A stretch of DNA of 64,000 nucleotides. Origin: Viridibacterium sediminicola. Lineage in GTDB: Bacteria > Pseudomonadota > Gammaproteobacteria > Burkholderiales > Rhodocyclaceae. The stretch is from the NCBI RefSeq assembly GCF_039631295.1, contig NZ_JBDIVE010000002.1, positions 124,001 through 188,000 on the forward strand, given 5' to 3'. The translations under genes and the position numbers were made by a program. The notes under the pieces were generated by a model that was not told the origin of the DNA, did no database searches, and worked only from the letters and a program-made list of their open reading frames with translations. Below are positions 53,048 to 63,289 of the stretch, in pieces. Numbering within the stretch: the stretch's first letter is position 1; the number at the start of each line of letters is the position of its first letter.

Positions 53048-55522
53048 ATGAATACCGCAGCGACAACAGCTTCTCCCTCATTCCCGCAACGCCCTGGCCT
53101 GCGCCCCATCGCCCAGGCGGTCTCGGTTGCGCTGTGCAGCCTCGCGCTGTGCAGCATCAGCCCCACCGCGCTGGCGCAGGCCAGCAGCGCAGCCCAGGCC
53201 GGCAGTGCGCGCCAGCAATACAATATTCCAGCCGGGCCGCTGGCCGCGGCCTTGCGCAGCCTGGCCAGCAGCGCCAATGTGCTGCTGAGCTTCACCGCTG
53301 AACAAACCCAGGCCAAGACCACCGCCGGCATCAAGGGCCAGTACAGCGTGCAGGACGCGCTGGCCGCCTTGCTCACCGATACCGGCTTGCAGGCCGTGCC
53401 CATCGAGCAAGGCGGCTTCGTGCTGCGCCCGCTTCCCGCCGGGCTCAGCAGCCAGGCCAAACCGGCCAAGGATCTGGCCTTGCCGGCGGTCACCGTGACG
53501 GGCCACGCGCCGCTGGCCAATGACACCCCCGACAGCTATGCCGGCGGACAGGTCGCACGCGGTGCGCGCCTGGGCATCCTGGGCAATGTGGACATCATGG
53601 ATGCGCCCTTCAATGTCACCGCCTACACCGCACAAACGATTGCCGATCAGCAGAGCACGACGGTCGGCGATGTGCTGCGCAATGACCCTTCGGTGCGCTT
53701 TACCACCAGCGATGGCCATAACTCGGAAAACATGACCATCCGCGGCTTTGACATCAATTCCTCGGAACTGGCTTTCAACGGTCTCTATGGTTTGATGCCG
53801 GGCACCCATGTGCCGACCGAATTCCTTGAACGCGTCGAGGTGTTCAAGGGTCCGGCGGCGATGCTCTCGGGCATGGCGCCGAGTGGCGCGGTCGGCGGCG
53901 TGATCAACCTGGTGCCCAAGCGCGCGACCGATGCGCCGCTGACGCGCCTGACCAGCAGCTATATCTCGTCCTCACGCCTGGGTCTGGCGGCCGATATCAG
54001 CCGCCGCTTCGGCGAGGAAAAGCGTCTGGGCGTGCGCTTCAATGGCTCGGCGAACAATGGCAAAACCGAGCTGGAAGGACAGAAAAAGGACGAGAACTTC
54101 AGCACGGTGGCGGTCGATTACCGGGGCGATCACTGGAAGCTGGAATTTGACGCCTACGACGTCAAACAGGACCAGTCCAATGGCAGCCCGCTGATGGTCT
54201 ACTTTGGCACCCTGGGGCACGTTCTCAAGGCACCGGATGCGAGCAAGAATGCGCTGCAGGGCACTTATGCCAAGCAGCGCACCGAAGGCGCCATGCTGCG
54301 CGGCGAGATTGATCTGAACCGCCAGCTCAGCGCCTATGCCAGCATCGGCCAGGCGCGCTACAACTACGAGGGCTACATCAACGGCACGCGCACCATCGTG
54401 CTTGCCGATGACGGCCGCTCCACCGGCACCACCTACAACCAGGCCGGCTACACGCGCAGCATTTCGGCAGAGACTGGCTTGCGCGGCAATTTCGCCACCG
54501 GCAGCGTCGCCCATCGCGTGGTCGCCAGCTACTCCTCGCTGCAAACCACCAGCGGCGCCGCCAGCGTGGCGACCAGCGCCAACTACACGACCAATCTGTA
54601 CAACCCGAACAGCAATCCGGTCCTGGCCGGTGCGCATGGCGCCGTGGTACGCAGCGCCGACAACGCCTACACCGGCCTGGCCCTGTCCGACACGCTGTCG
54701 ATGCTCGACGATGAACTGCTGCTCACTCTGGGTGCGCGCAATCAGCATGTGCGGCAAAAAATGGCCAGCCCGCGCGCTTATGACGAAACCGCCATCACGC
54801 CGCTGGCCGGCGTGGTGTTCAAGCCCTGGGGCCCGGATGTCTCGCTGTACGCCAATTACATCGAAGGTCTGAGCCCGGGCGTCACCGTCGGCACAACCTA
54901 TGCCAACTCCGGCGAGACCCTGGCACCGTACAAAACGCGCCAGGCCGAAACCGGTGTGAAATGGGCCGTGGGTGACTTCACCAATACCGTCAGCCTGTTC
55001 CGCATCCTCAAACCCTCGACGGTGTCGATCAGCAATGGCAGCGCGCTGCCGACCCTGGCGCTCGACGGTGAGCAGGTCAATCGCGGCGTCGAATGGAACA
55101 TCTTCGGCAAGCTCAGCACGCAGACCCGCATCCTCGGCGGTGCGGCCTATACCCAAGGCAAACAGGTGCGCGCAGCCACCGCCAGCAACAACGGCAAGAA
55201 GGCGCCCGGCGTGCCCGAGTGGACCGCCAACCTGGGCGGCGAATGGGATACGCCTTATCTCAGCGGCCTGACGCTCGACACGCGCCTGATCTACACCGAC
55301 AGCCAGTATCTGGATGCGGCCAATACCCTGCAGATCCCGTCCTGGACGCGCTGGGACCTGGGTGCGCGCTACAGCACCCGCATCGCCGGCAAGGCCGTGG
55401 TGCTGCGCGCCAATATCGAGAACGTGACGGACCGCAACTACTGGTCCGGCCGCTTCAACGAGGGCTACGCCACCCTCGGCGCGCCACGCACCTACAAGCT
55501 GTCGGCGACGGTGGACTTCTGA
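53048..55522 (+). CDS. TonB-dependent siderophore receptor/transducer 5 (STN)
   Basis: 824 aa. Signal peptide ends ALAQ near residue 43; STN domain YNIPAGPLAAALRSLASSAN; TonB-box region LPAVTVTG; plug with IMDAPFNVTAYT, VGDVLRNDPSVRF and VFKGPAAMLSGMAPSGAVGGVINLVPKR; barrel ends SATVDF. Its plug (ILGNVDIMDAPFNV) differs from the other four, placing it in a separate receptor subgroup. Start ATG 53048 follows GGAAGAG. It overlaps the DUF3325 gene by one base. Confidence 0.92.
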   Translation: MNTAATTASPSFPQRPGLRPIAQAVSVALCSLALCSISPTALAQASSAAQAGSARQQYNIPAGPLAAALRSLASSANVLLSFTAEQTQAKTTAGIKGQYSVQDALAALLTDTGLQAVPIEQGGFVLRPLPAGLSSQAKPAKDLALPAVTVTGHAPLANDTPDSYAGGQVARGARLGILGNVDIMDAPFNVTAYTAQTIADQQSTTVGDVLRNDPSVRFTTSDGHNSENMTIRGFDINSSELAFNGLYGLMPGTHVPTEFLERVEVFKGPAAMLSGMAPSGAVGGVINLVPKRATDAPLTRLTSSYISSSRLGLAADISRRFGEEKRLGVRFNGSANNGKTELEGQKKDENFSTVAVDYRGDHWKLEFDAYDVKQDQSNGSPLMVYFGTLGHVLKAPDASKNALQGTYAKQRTEGAMLRGEIDLNRQLSAYASIGQARYNYEGYINGTRTIVLADDGRSTGTTYNQAGYTRSISAETGLRGNFATGSVAHRVVASYSSLQTTSGAASVATSANYTTNLYNPNSNPVLAGAHGAVVRSADNAYTGLALSDTLSMLDDELLLTLGARNQHVRQKMASPRAYDETAITPLAGVVFKPWGPDVSLYANYIEGLSPGVTVGTTYANSGETLAPYKTRQAETGVKWAVGDFTNTVSLFRILKPSTVSISNGSALPTLALDGEQVNRGVEWNIFGKLSTQTRILGGAAYTQGKQVRAATASNNGKKAPGVPEWTANLGGEWDTPYLSGLTLDTRLIYTDSQYLDAANTLQIPSWTRWDLGARYSTRIAGKAVVLRANIENVTDRNYWSGRFNEGYATLGAPRTYKLSATVDF

Positions 55523-55794
55523 TGGCCGCCAGCCTCGCGGCAGGCTTGCTGCTGGCCCTGGCCGGCAGCGTCCTGCTCTATCTGGCCTCGCCGCACCAGC
55601 GCTGGTGCCGCACGGCACTGCGCGCCCGACCGGCGCGGCTAGGCGCCGCCCTGCTGCTGGCCGGCGCGCTGTGGCTGCTGGCGCAAAGCCTGTTGCTGCC
55701 GACCGCCGTGTTCGTGCTGCTGACCTGGCTGATGCTGCTCTGCGTCGCCCTCACTTACCTCGGCGCACTGCGCGCTGCGCCCAAGGAGCACTGA
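55522..55794 (+). CDS. DUF3325 small membrane protein
   Basis: 90 aa with three hydrophobic segments (~3-20, 38-55 and 60-78); LYLASPHQRW near the N-terminus is typical of DUF3325, a family found beside iron receptors and PepSY proteins. ATG shares a base with the receptor 5 stop. Confidence 0.8.
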   Translation: MAASLAAGLLLALAGSVLLYLASPHQRWCRTALRARPARLGAALLLAGALWLLAQSLLLPTAVFVLLTWLMLLCVALTYLGALRAAPKEH

Positions 55795-55795
55795 G

Positions 55796-56095
55796 ATGTC
55801 GTCCCCAACCAAGACCGCCGCGCCGGCCATTCGCCGTGACTGGCTGGCCAAGACCAGCGCCGGCGCCCTGCTCGGCTTCACGCTGGCAATGGGTTGCAGC
55901 GGCCTGCTGGCCTGGGCCAGCGCCGGCTTACCGGCCAGCACGCGGGCGCAGTTCGCGATGTGGCTGGTGGTGCCGGTGTGGCTGGGCGTGCTCAGCGGCT
56001 GCTTCTTCTTTGCCAGCGGCTTGCGCGCCTGGCTGTGGCTGGGCGCCGCCAATCTCCTCGTCTTCGGCGCCCTGCTGCTGACGCGTCTGTCCTGA
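55796..56095 (+). CDS. DUF3649 small membrane protein
   Basis: 99 aa with three hydrophobic segments (~20-42, 52-70 and 75-95). RRDWLAKTSAGALLGFTLAMG near the start, with MWLVVPVWL, fits DUF3649, the usual partner of DUF3325 in iron-uptake operons. It starts one base after the DUF3325 stop and precedes the PepSY gene by 13 bp. Confidence 0.8.
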   Translation: MSSPTKTAAPAIRRDWLAKTSAGALLGFTLAMGCSGLLAWASAGLPASTRAQFAMWLVVPVWLGVLSGCFFFASGLRAWLWLGAANLLVFGALLLTRLS

Positions 56096-56108
56096 GAGCC
56101 TGCACATC

Positions 56109-57743
56109 ATGCGCACCGATTTCATCAAGATCTACAAAAGCGTCCATACCTGGACCGGCATTCTCAGCGGCATGGCTTTGTTCATCGCCTTTTACGCCGG
56201 CGCGCTGACCGTTTTCAAAGAACCACTGGCGCGCTGGGTCGCGCCGCCGAGCATCTCGACGCCGGTGACACTGGCCGAGGCGCCCGCGCTGATCAGCCGC
56301 ACCCTGGCGGCGCGCCCCGCCGCGGCGCGCGATTTCGCGCTGAACCTGCAACTCGATGAAGCAACCCGGCAGCTGCAATGGCAGGAACGCACACCCGGCC
56401 AGGATGATCACGACACGCTGGGCGGACGCCATTTCAGCGCCAGTCTGGACGGCAGCGGCGCAGCGCACATCGAAGAGACCCAGCCCTCGCAGCTGGCGGA
56501 GTTCATCGACATCCTGCATCGCGTGGTCGGCCTGCCCTTCGACAACGACCCCAGTCGCTGGCTGATGGGCCTGATCTGCACGCTGTATGCGCTGGCCCTG
56601 GTGTCCGGCGTGGTCGTCCTGCTGCCGACCCTGGTCAAGGACCTGTTTGCGCTGCGCGTCGGCAAGAACCTCAAGCGCATGTGGCTGGATGCGCACAATG
56701 TGGTGGGCCTGTTCAGCTTGCCGTTTCACATCGTCATGGCCATCACTGCTGTCGTCTTCGCCTATCACGACGACATCTACGCACTGCAAAACAAGTACCT
56801 CCATGACGGCCAGCTGGCCAAGGCCTTCAGCCCACGCACGCCGCCCAAACAGGCTGCGCCACGCGATCCGGCCAACATGCTGCCACCGCTGGAGCTGCTC
56901 GCCCGCGCCCGCCAGATCGCGCCCGAGTTCAAGCCCAGCGCCCTGCAATATGTGAATGTGAGCGGCCCGCGCGCCATGGTGCGCATCTGGGGGCACGACG
57001 CCGGCGCGCCCTCGCCACGCGCGATGGGCGGTTTTGTCGCGCTTGATCCCTACAGCGGCAAAGTCATGAGCCGCGATTTCCTGCCCGGCCAGCAAAGCGT
57101 CGCCAATCTCACCCTGGCCAGCTTCTTCGCGCTGCACTTTGCCACCTTTGGCGGCGACAGCGTGCGCTGGATGTACTTCCTGCTCGCCCTCGCCGGCGCC
57201 TGGCTGTTCTACAGCGGCAATCTGCTGTGGATCGAATCGCGGCGCAAGAAACAGCGCAGCGGCGAAGCGCTGCCGGCCCAGCGTCGCGACACGGAATGGC
57301 TGGCCGCCGGCACGCTTGGCGTCTGCCTGGGCTGCGTGAGCGGCATTTCGCTGAGCATCGTCGCCGGCAAATGGCTCTACGGCCACGTCGCCGATCTCAA
57401 TGCCTGGCATTGGTATGTCTATTACGCGGTGTTCTTCGCCAGCATCGCCTGGGCCTTTGCGCGCGGCGCGGCGCGGGCGGCGGCGCAGCTGCTGTGGCTG
57501 GCAGCGGCCGCCACGCTGTGCATCCCGGCCAGCTCCCTGCTCGGCTGGGCGCTACCGGCGCTGGGCCTGTGGGCCAATACCAGTGCCGCCGCACTGGGCG
57601 TGGACGCCACCGCCCTGGTGGGCGCGCTGTGCTTCATGTGGATGGCGCGTGCGACGGCACGGCGCGTGGCGCAGGGAACAAGCGCCAGCGTCTGGTCGGC
57701 TACGTCAACAGCTAAAGCGGCACAATCACAAGCAATCGTGTAG
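56109..57743 (+). CDS. PepSY-TM membrane protein of iron module 5 (long form)
   Basis: 544 aa, longer than the ~400-aa PepSY proteins of modules 1 and 2. The common part has helices near 17-38, 155-180, 200-225 and 345-375, with conserved His in KSVHTWTG, LHRVVGLP, DAHNVVGLF and FALHFATFGG. About 150 extra C-terminal residues form four further hydrophobic segments (from residue ~400 on). Expected role: iron reduction/release at the inner membrane for module 5. Confidence 0.87.
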   Translation: MRTDFIKIYKSVHTWTGILSGMALFIAFYAGALTVFKEPLARWVAPPSISTPVTLAEAPALISRTLAARPAAARDFALNLQLDEATRQLQWQERTPGQDDHDTLGGRHFSASLDGSGAAHIEETQPSQLAEFIDILHRVVGLPFDNDPSRWLMGLICTLYALALVSGVVVLLPTLVKDLFALRVGKNLKRMWLDAHNVVGLFSLPFHIVMAITAVVFAYHDDIYALQNKYLHDGQLAKAFSPRTPPKQAAPRDPANMLPPLELLARARQIAPEFKPSALQYVNVSGPRAMVRIWGHDAGAPSPRAMGGFVALDPYSGKVMSRDFLPGQQSVANLTLASFFALHFATFGGDSVRWMYFLLALAGAWLFYSGNLLWIESRRKKQRSGEALPAQRRDTEWLAAGTLGVCLGCVSGISLSIVAGKWLYGHVADLNAWHWYVYYAVFFASIAWAFARGAARAAAQLLWLAAAATLCIPASSLLGWALPALGLWANTSAAALGVDATALVGALCFMWMARATARRVAQGTSASVWSATSTAKAAQSQAIV

Positions 57744-57770
57744 GAAAAACACGAACCCAAAAACTCATCT

Positions 57771-57823
57771 GCGTGCGCAAGGAAAACTCGCGCACGCAAC
57801 AAAGCTGAGGCGGCTCTTTTTTA
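57771..57823 (+). terminator. Stem-loop and T-run after module 5
   Basis: GCGTGCGC (57771-57778) pairs with GCGCACGC (57790-57797), 11-base loop; a run of six T lies at 57817-57822, somewhat far for a standard terminator. It lies between convergent genes. Confidence 0.5.
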
Positions 57824-57842
57824 CTTGCTATGCCGGCTAGCC

Positions 57843-58055
57843 CTACTCTTGGCCGTCATCCTCGTCGATAGCTCGTAGTTGCACTTCGATGCAATCTCGC
57901 TGTTCAGCCGCCTCCTTAACAGCAGCTAAGGCTGCGACTATCGCAGCAGGTCCTTCTCCTGCCGCTTTCAGCAGATTTTCGCCAGCTACCTGCGCCGCGA
58001 TCACGCTCTCGGTGTACTTGATTTTCAAGGAATCTAATTCGCTTAGCTTGCTCAT
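57843..58055 (-). CDS. Small hypothetical protein, helical
   Basis: 70 aa, apparently all helix with heptad-like spacing (LSELDSLKIKYTESVIAAQ..., AALAAVKEAAEQRD) and an acidic tail. The start ATG 58055 has a near-perfect GGAGGT 6 bases upstream, which makes it believable despite its size. No family recognised. It stands alone between the iron region and the LRR-kinase gene. Confidence 0.65.
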   Translation of the reverse strand: MSKLSELDSLKIKYTESVIAAQVAGENLLKAAGEGPAAIVAALAAVKEAAEQRDCIEVQLRAIDEDDGQE

Positions 58056-58219
58056 TTAGCACCTCCAGTTGTGAGCTTACGAGGCTATCGTCACGACCAG
58101 CTCAGGAGCAAAAAATTTGCCGTGATTGCTCCCCGTTCGTGCCGAGTGGCGCGCAGCGCCGTATCGAGGCAGGCTCAAGCCTCAACACTTTCAATACAAC
58201 ACTGCCCAAGCGAGCGCTC

Positions 58220-59542
58220 TCAGCCGTGCTGCAGGCGCGCTTCGATCTCGGCAAACAGCGGGCGCTGCGCGGGCGACTCGCTCAGGCAGTCCGCCGCCAA
58301 AGCCTGCAAGGCGGCCAGGCGGGCGGCTTCCTGCGGCGCCACGCGGCTGCGTTCGAGCAGTTCTTCGAGCAGGCAGCCGAAGGCGCGTACTTCCATGCGC
58401 TGTAGGGCGCTGGCGACAGGCGCATCAGGCGCGTAGAACGAGGCGGCGCCGAAATCTCCCAGCAGCGCCCGCCCTTGCCCGCAGTGCAGCGTGTTGTGCG
58501 CGTAGAGATCGCCATGCATGATGCCGCGCGCATGCAGATGGGCGGCGGCCGAGGCGATGCGCTGCGCCATGGCGAGCGCGGCAGGCAGGTCAAACCGCGT
58601 GTCCTCGGCATAGATGTCGCGCGTGCAAGAATCCAGACTGGGCGGCCCGGCGAGGTTGCGGAAGGCGGCATCGATCAGCGGCATCACCAGGGCCTGTGCC
58701 TGCTGCGGATGGCCCTGCACCCGGCCGAGCACGCCGATCAAGCCAGGATGCTGGCCGGCACGGATGGCCGCAGCCATCTCGCACTGCGGCAGTCCGTCGC
58801 TGGTGACGGCACCCTTGAACAGTTTGAGCGCCACCGCCAGGCGTCCCTCGCCGGGCTGTGCGCAGTGGGCGCGGTAGATCTGTCCTGAAGCGCCCTCGCC
58901 CAGCAGCACATCAACATCCAGCTGTGCCCAGTCGATGTCGGGAATGCTGTGCTCGCCCAGCGCGGCAGATTCCAGCGCAGCGCAGAAGGGATTGCCGGCA
59001 AAGGCTAGCCAGGACAGGCGCGGCAAGCCGAGCAGGCAGTCGGGCAAGGCGGCAAGCTGGTTGGCGGCAATGCGCAGCAATTCCAGCCGCGTGCATTGCG
59101 CCAGCGAAGCGGGCAGGCTGCGCAGACGATTGCCGGCCAGCATCAGCTTCTGCAGTTGCGTACATTGGCCAATCTCTTCCGGCAGTGCTTCGATGGCGTT
59201 ATCGGTGAGCACCAGCCAGCGCAGCCCGGCCGGCAAGGCGCGTGGTGACACATGGCGGATGCGATTGGCCTTGAAGCCGATCATCGTCAGCGCCGGACAG
59301 CGCCCCAGCACTTCGGGCAGCGCGGTGAACTGATTGTCGGAGCAGAACACGATGCGCAGCTTCGGCAGCGTCACGAGCGCGTCTGGCAAGGTGGAGAGCG
59401 CGTTGCCGGAGAGATCGAGAATCTCCAGCGAATCGGCCAGCGAGAAAATCTCCGCCGGGAATTCGCGCAGCCCGCAGGAAAGACTCAGCCGCCGCACACC
59501 AGCCAGCTCGCCGGCACGCAGTTGTTCAAGTGTGTGCTTCAT
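58220..59542 (-). CDS. Leucine-rich-repeat Ser/Thr protein kinase
   Basis: 440 aa. About seven LRRs occupy residues ~15-190 (LEILDLSGNALSTLP, LRWLVLTDNAIEALP, LQKLMLAGNRLRSLP). The kinase domain spans ~210-440: Gly loop LLGEGASGQIYRA, Lys240 in VALKLF, catalytic loop MHGDLYAHN (Asp345, Asn350; HGD instead of HRD) and GDFG (Asp363). Catalytic residues appear complete. No membrane segment; probably cytoplasmic, with the LRRs as a sensor or docking module. ATG 59542 chosen; the preceding TTG adds one codon. Its stop is ~160 bp from the small gene at 58055. Confidence 0.9.
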   Translation of the reverse strand: MKHTLEQLRAGELAGVRRLSLSCGLREFPAEIFSLADSLEILDLSGNALSTLPDALVTLPKLRIVFCSDNQFTALPEVLGRCPALTMIGFKANRIRHVSPRALPAGLRWLVLTDNAIEALPEEIGQCTQLQKLMLAGNRLRSLPASLAQCTRLELLRIAANQLAALPDCLLGLPRLSWLAFAGNPFCAALESAALGEHSIPDIDWAQLDVDVLLGEGASGQIYRAHCAQPGEGRLAVALKLFKGAVTSDGLPQCEMAAAIRAGQHPGLIGVLGRVQGHPQQAQALVMPLIDAAFRNLAGPPSLDSCTRDIYAEDTRFDLPAALAMAQRIASAAAHLHARGIMHGDLYAHNTLHCGQGRALLGDFGAASFYAPDAPVASALQRMEVRAFGCLLEELLERSRVAPQEAARLAALQALAADCLSESPAQRPLFAEIEARLQHG

Positions 59543-59596
59543 CAAAGTGCTTCAGACGAATATCCATCGGTGCCAGAGCACGCGGCTCTGCGCATG

Positions 59597-59627
59597 AAAA
59601 CAGGGCCAGCATTGCGCCGGCCCTGTT
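59597..59627 (-). terminator. Rho-independent terminator of guaA
   Basis: On the minus strand AACAGGGCC and GGCCCTGTT (59619-59627 and 59599-59607) form a 9-bp stem with an 11-base loop followed by TTTTC, 29 bases after the guaA stop. Confidence 0.85.
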
Positions 59628-59655
59628 CATTACGATTGCAAGCTCACTGCCTTGC

Positions 59656-61260
<1,605 letters not shown>

Positions 61261-61268
61261 TTTTGTGA

Positions 61269-61303
61269 GGGGCTAGGGGCTAGGGGCTAGGGGCTAGGGG
61301 CTA
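61269..61303 (-). repeat. Left heptamer array, five GGGGCTA units (plus-strand reading)
   Basis: Perfect 7-bp tandem units from 61269 to 61303. The fourth contains the stop codon (TAG on the minus strand) of the four-helix-bundle gene. It is complementary to the array at 61674-61715. Confidence 0.97.
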
Positions 61304-61671
61304 GGAAGACGGTTCGCCAGCGTGCTCTGCAGACCACGCAGCATGCGACCCAATTCGTCCATCTGTCCCAGAAACCTCTGCACCTCGTCGCCGTTCAAGT
61401 AATTCAGACGGTTGGAAATAATGAGCTGTGTTTCTGCCTCTGCAAGCGAACCCAGCGCGATGGAAATAAAACGCAGAAAGTCACGCGTTGAACCTCTCGC
61501 ATGACCTTCTGCAATGTTCGAAGGCACCGACACCATCGAGCGACGAAGCTGAGCTATCAAACCAAAGCGCTCAGATTCCGGGAAAGAGGCTGTCAGCAGA
61601 TAGACCGACTCGACCAGTTCAATCCCGAGCTGCCAGACCTTCAAATCGCGGTAACTGCGCACCTCGGCCAT
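61294..61671 (-). CDS. Four-helix-bundle (23S rRNA IVS-type / S23) protein
   Basis: 125 aa of the four-helix-bundle family originally seen in 23S rRNA intervening sequences: YRDLKVWQLGIELVESVYLLT, FGLIAQLRRSMVSVPSNIAEGHARG, FLRFISIALGSLAEAETQLI. These proteins are basic and pentameric and are related to the Avd accessory protein of diversity-generating retroelements, but their cellular role is unclear. No reverse transcriptase is present here. The ATG is preceded by the heptamer array, in which AGGGG can act as ribosome site, and the stop lies in the opposite array. The unit sits between guaB and guaA. Confidence 0.93.
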   Translation of the reverse strand: MAEVRSYRDLKVWQLGIELVESVYLLTASFPESERFGLIAQLRRSMVSVPSNIAEGHARGSTRDFLRFISIALGSLAEAETQLIISNRLNYLNGDEVQRFLGQMDELGRMLRGLQSTLANRLPSP

Positions 61672-61673
61672 CC

Positions 61674-61715
61674 TAGCCCCTAGCCCCTAGCCCCTAGCCC
61701 CTAGCCCCTAGCCCC
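61674..61715 (-). repeat. Right heptamer array, six TAGCCCC units (plus-strand reading)
   Basis: Six perfect 7-bp units start two bases before the four-helix-bundle ATG (minus strand) and end five bases from the guaB stop. On the mRNA this reads GGGGCTA and can pair with the TAGCCCC copies after the gene. Confidence 0.97.
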
Positions 61716-61720
61716 TAAAA

Positions 61721-63181
61721 CTACTCCTGATGGTAGTTAGGCGCTTCCTTCGTGATCTGCACGTCATGCACATGCGACTCGCGGATCCCGGCGGAAGTGA
61801 TCTCGACAAACTCGGCACGACGATGCATCTCGTCGATGCTCGGGCAACCCACATAACCCATGGAAGCACGCAGGCCACCGGTCAGTTGCAGGATCACGGC
61901 ACCGACCGGCCCCTTGTAGGCGACGCGACCTTCGATGCCTTCCGGCACCAGCTTGTCGGCATTGTTCTCGGCGTCCTGGAAGTAGCGGTCGGCCGAGCCT
62001 TGCTGCATTGCGCCCAGCGAACCCATGCCACGATAGGACTTGTAGGAACGGCCCTGGAACAGCACGGTCTCGCCCGGCGCTTCTTCGGTGCCGGCGAACA
62101 AGCCGCCAAGCATCACGCAGTTGGCGCCTGCGGCAATCGCCTTGGCGATATCGCCGGAGTAACGGATACCGCCGTCGGCAATCAGCGGCACACCGGTGCC
62201 GGCCAGCGCGGTCGCAACATTGTCGATGGCGGTGATCTGCGGCACACCGACACCGGCGACGATGCGCGTGGTACAGATCGAACCGGGACCGATGCCGACC
62301 TTGACCGCATCCGCACCGTGATCACGCAGCGCCAGTGCGGCGGCGCCGGTGGCGATGTTGCCGCCGATGACTTCGATGTGCGGAAAATTCTTCTTGACCC
62401 AGCTGACGCGGTTGAGCACGCCTTGTGCGTGACCGTGCGCGGTGTCGACGATGATCACGTCAACGCCGGCATCCGAGAGCAGCTCGCAGCGCTCTTCGGT
62501 GCCCTCGCCCACGCCCACGGCTGCGCCGACGCGCAGACGACCGTGCTGGTCCTTGGCGGCGAAGGGGTGTTCGGTGGACTTCTGGATGTCCTTGACGGTG
62601 ATCAGGCCGTAGAGCTCGCCGGAGTCCTTGAGCACCAGCACGCGCTCCAGGCGATGCTTGTGCATCAGCGCCTTGGCTTCTTCGAGCGAAGCGCCTTCCT
62701 TGATCGTGACCAGACGCTCATTGGGCGTCATGATCGCCGACACCGGCTGGTCGAGATTGATCTCGAAGCGCAGGTCGCGATTGGTGACGATGCCGACCAC
62801 GCGCTTGCCGTCCATGACCGGCACGCCGGAAATGCGGTGCTGACGCGTCAGCGCGACGACTTCGCGCACCGACATGTGCGGCGGGATGGTGATCGGATCG
62901 CGCAGCACACCGGACTCGAAGCGCTTGACGCGCGCCACTTCCTGCGCCTGCTGACGGGCCGTCAGATTCTTGTGGATGATGCCGATTCCGCCCTCCTGAG
63001 CCAGCGCAATAGCCAGACGGGACTCGGTCACCGTGTCCATTGCAGCAGAAACCAGGGGAATATTGAGCCGGATGTTGCGCGTGAGCTGCGTTGCGAGGCT
63101 GACATCACGCGGCATGACATCGGAGTGGGCGGGAACCAGCAGGACGTCATCAAACGTCAGCGCCTTCTGGACCAAACGCAT
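61721..63181 (-). CDS. guaB: IMP dehydrogenase
   Basis: NAD-dependent IMP to XMP conversion, committed step of GMP synthesis. N-terminal ALTFDDVLLVPAHSDV, paired CBS domains (~95-205; HRISGVPVMDGKRVVGIVT and LYGLITVKDIQKS), active-site loop GIGPGSICTTR with the catalytic Cys, and flap GAMQQGSADRYFQ. 486 aa, complete. It would normally be adjacent to guaA; the heptamer-flanked gene now lies between. Confidence 0.97.
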   Translation of the reverse strand: MRLVQKALTFDDVLLVPAHSDVMPRDVSLATQLTRNIRLNIPLVSAAMDTVTESRLAIALAQEGGIGIIHKNLTARQQAQEVARVKRFESGVLRDPITIPPHMSVREVVALTRQHRISGVPVMDGKRVVGIVTNRDLRFEINLDQPVSAIMTPNERLVTIKEGASLEEAKALMHKHRLERVLVLKDSGELYGLITVKDIQKSTEHPFAAKDQHGRLRVGAAVGVGEGTEERCELLSDAGVDVIIVDTAHGHAQGVLNRVSWVKKNFPHIEVIGGNIATGAAALALRDHGADAVKVGIGPGSICTTRIVAGVGVPQITAIDNVATALAGTGVPLIADGGIRYSGDIAKAIAAGANCVMLGGLFAGTEEAPGETVLFQGRSYKSYRGMGSLGAMQQGSADRYFQDAENNADKLVPEGIEGRVAYKGPVGAVILQLTGGLRASMGYVGCPSIDEMHRRAEFVEITSAGIRESHVHDVQITKEAPNYHQE

Positions 63182-63209
63182 GTCTATAATCCTTCCTCAG
63201 CAAATGCCT

Positions 63210-63238
63210 ATTATACGTTCGTCAGGCGCTGCTGGCAA
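63210..63238 (-). promoter_or_regulatory. guaB promoter
   Basis: On the minus strand -35 TTGCCA (63233-63238), exactly 17 bp, then -10 TATAAT (63210-63215), 29 bases before the guaB ATG. Strong sigma-70 match. AGGAAGG precedes the start codon. Confidence 0.82.
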
Positions 63239-63289
63239 AACCCGTGCAAGGCAGCGCAGTATCTGGCCATTCTTGGCAGGAGATTCCCG

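Noticed and set aside
53972..55618. 548-codon minus-strand open frame over receptor 5
   Set aside because: Shadow of the receptor gene; low-complexity Gly/Ala/Gln composition.
61294..61671. Possibility that the four-helix-bundle gene is the Avd of a diversity-generating retroelement
   Set aside because: No reverse transcriptase, template repeat or variable repeat is found near it in the window.
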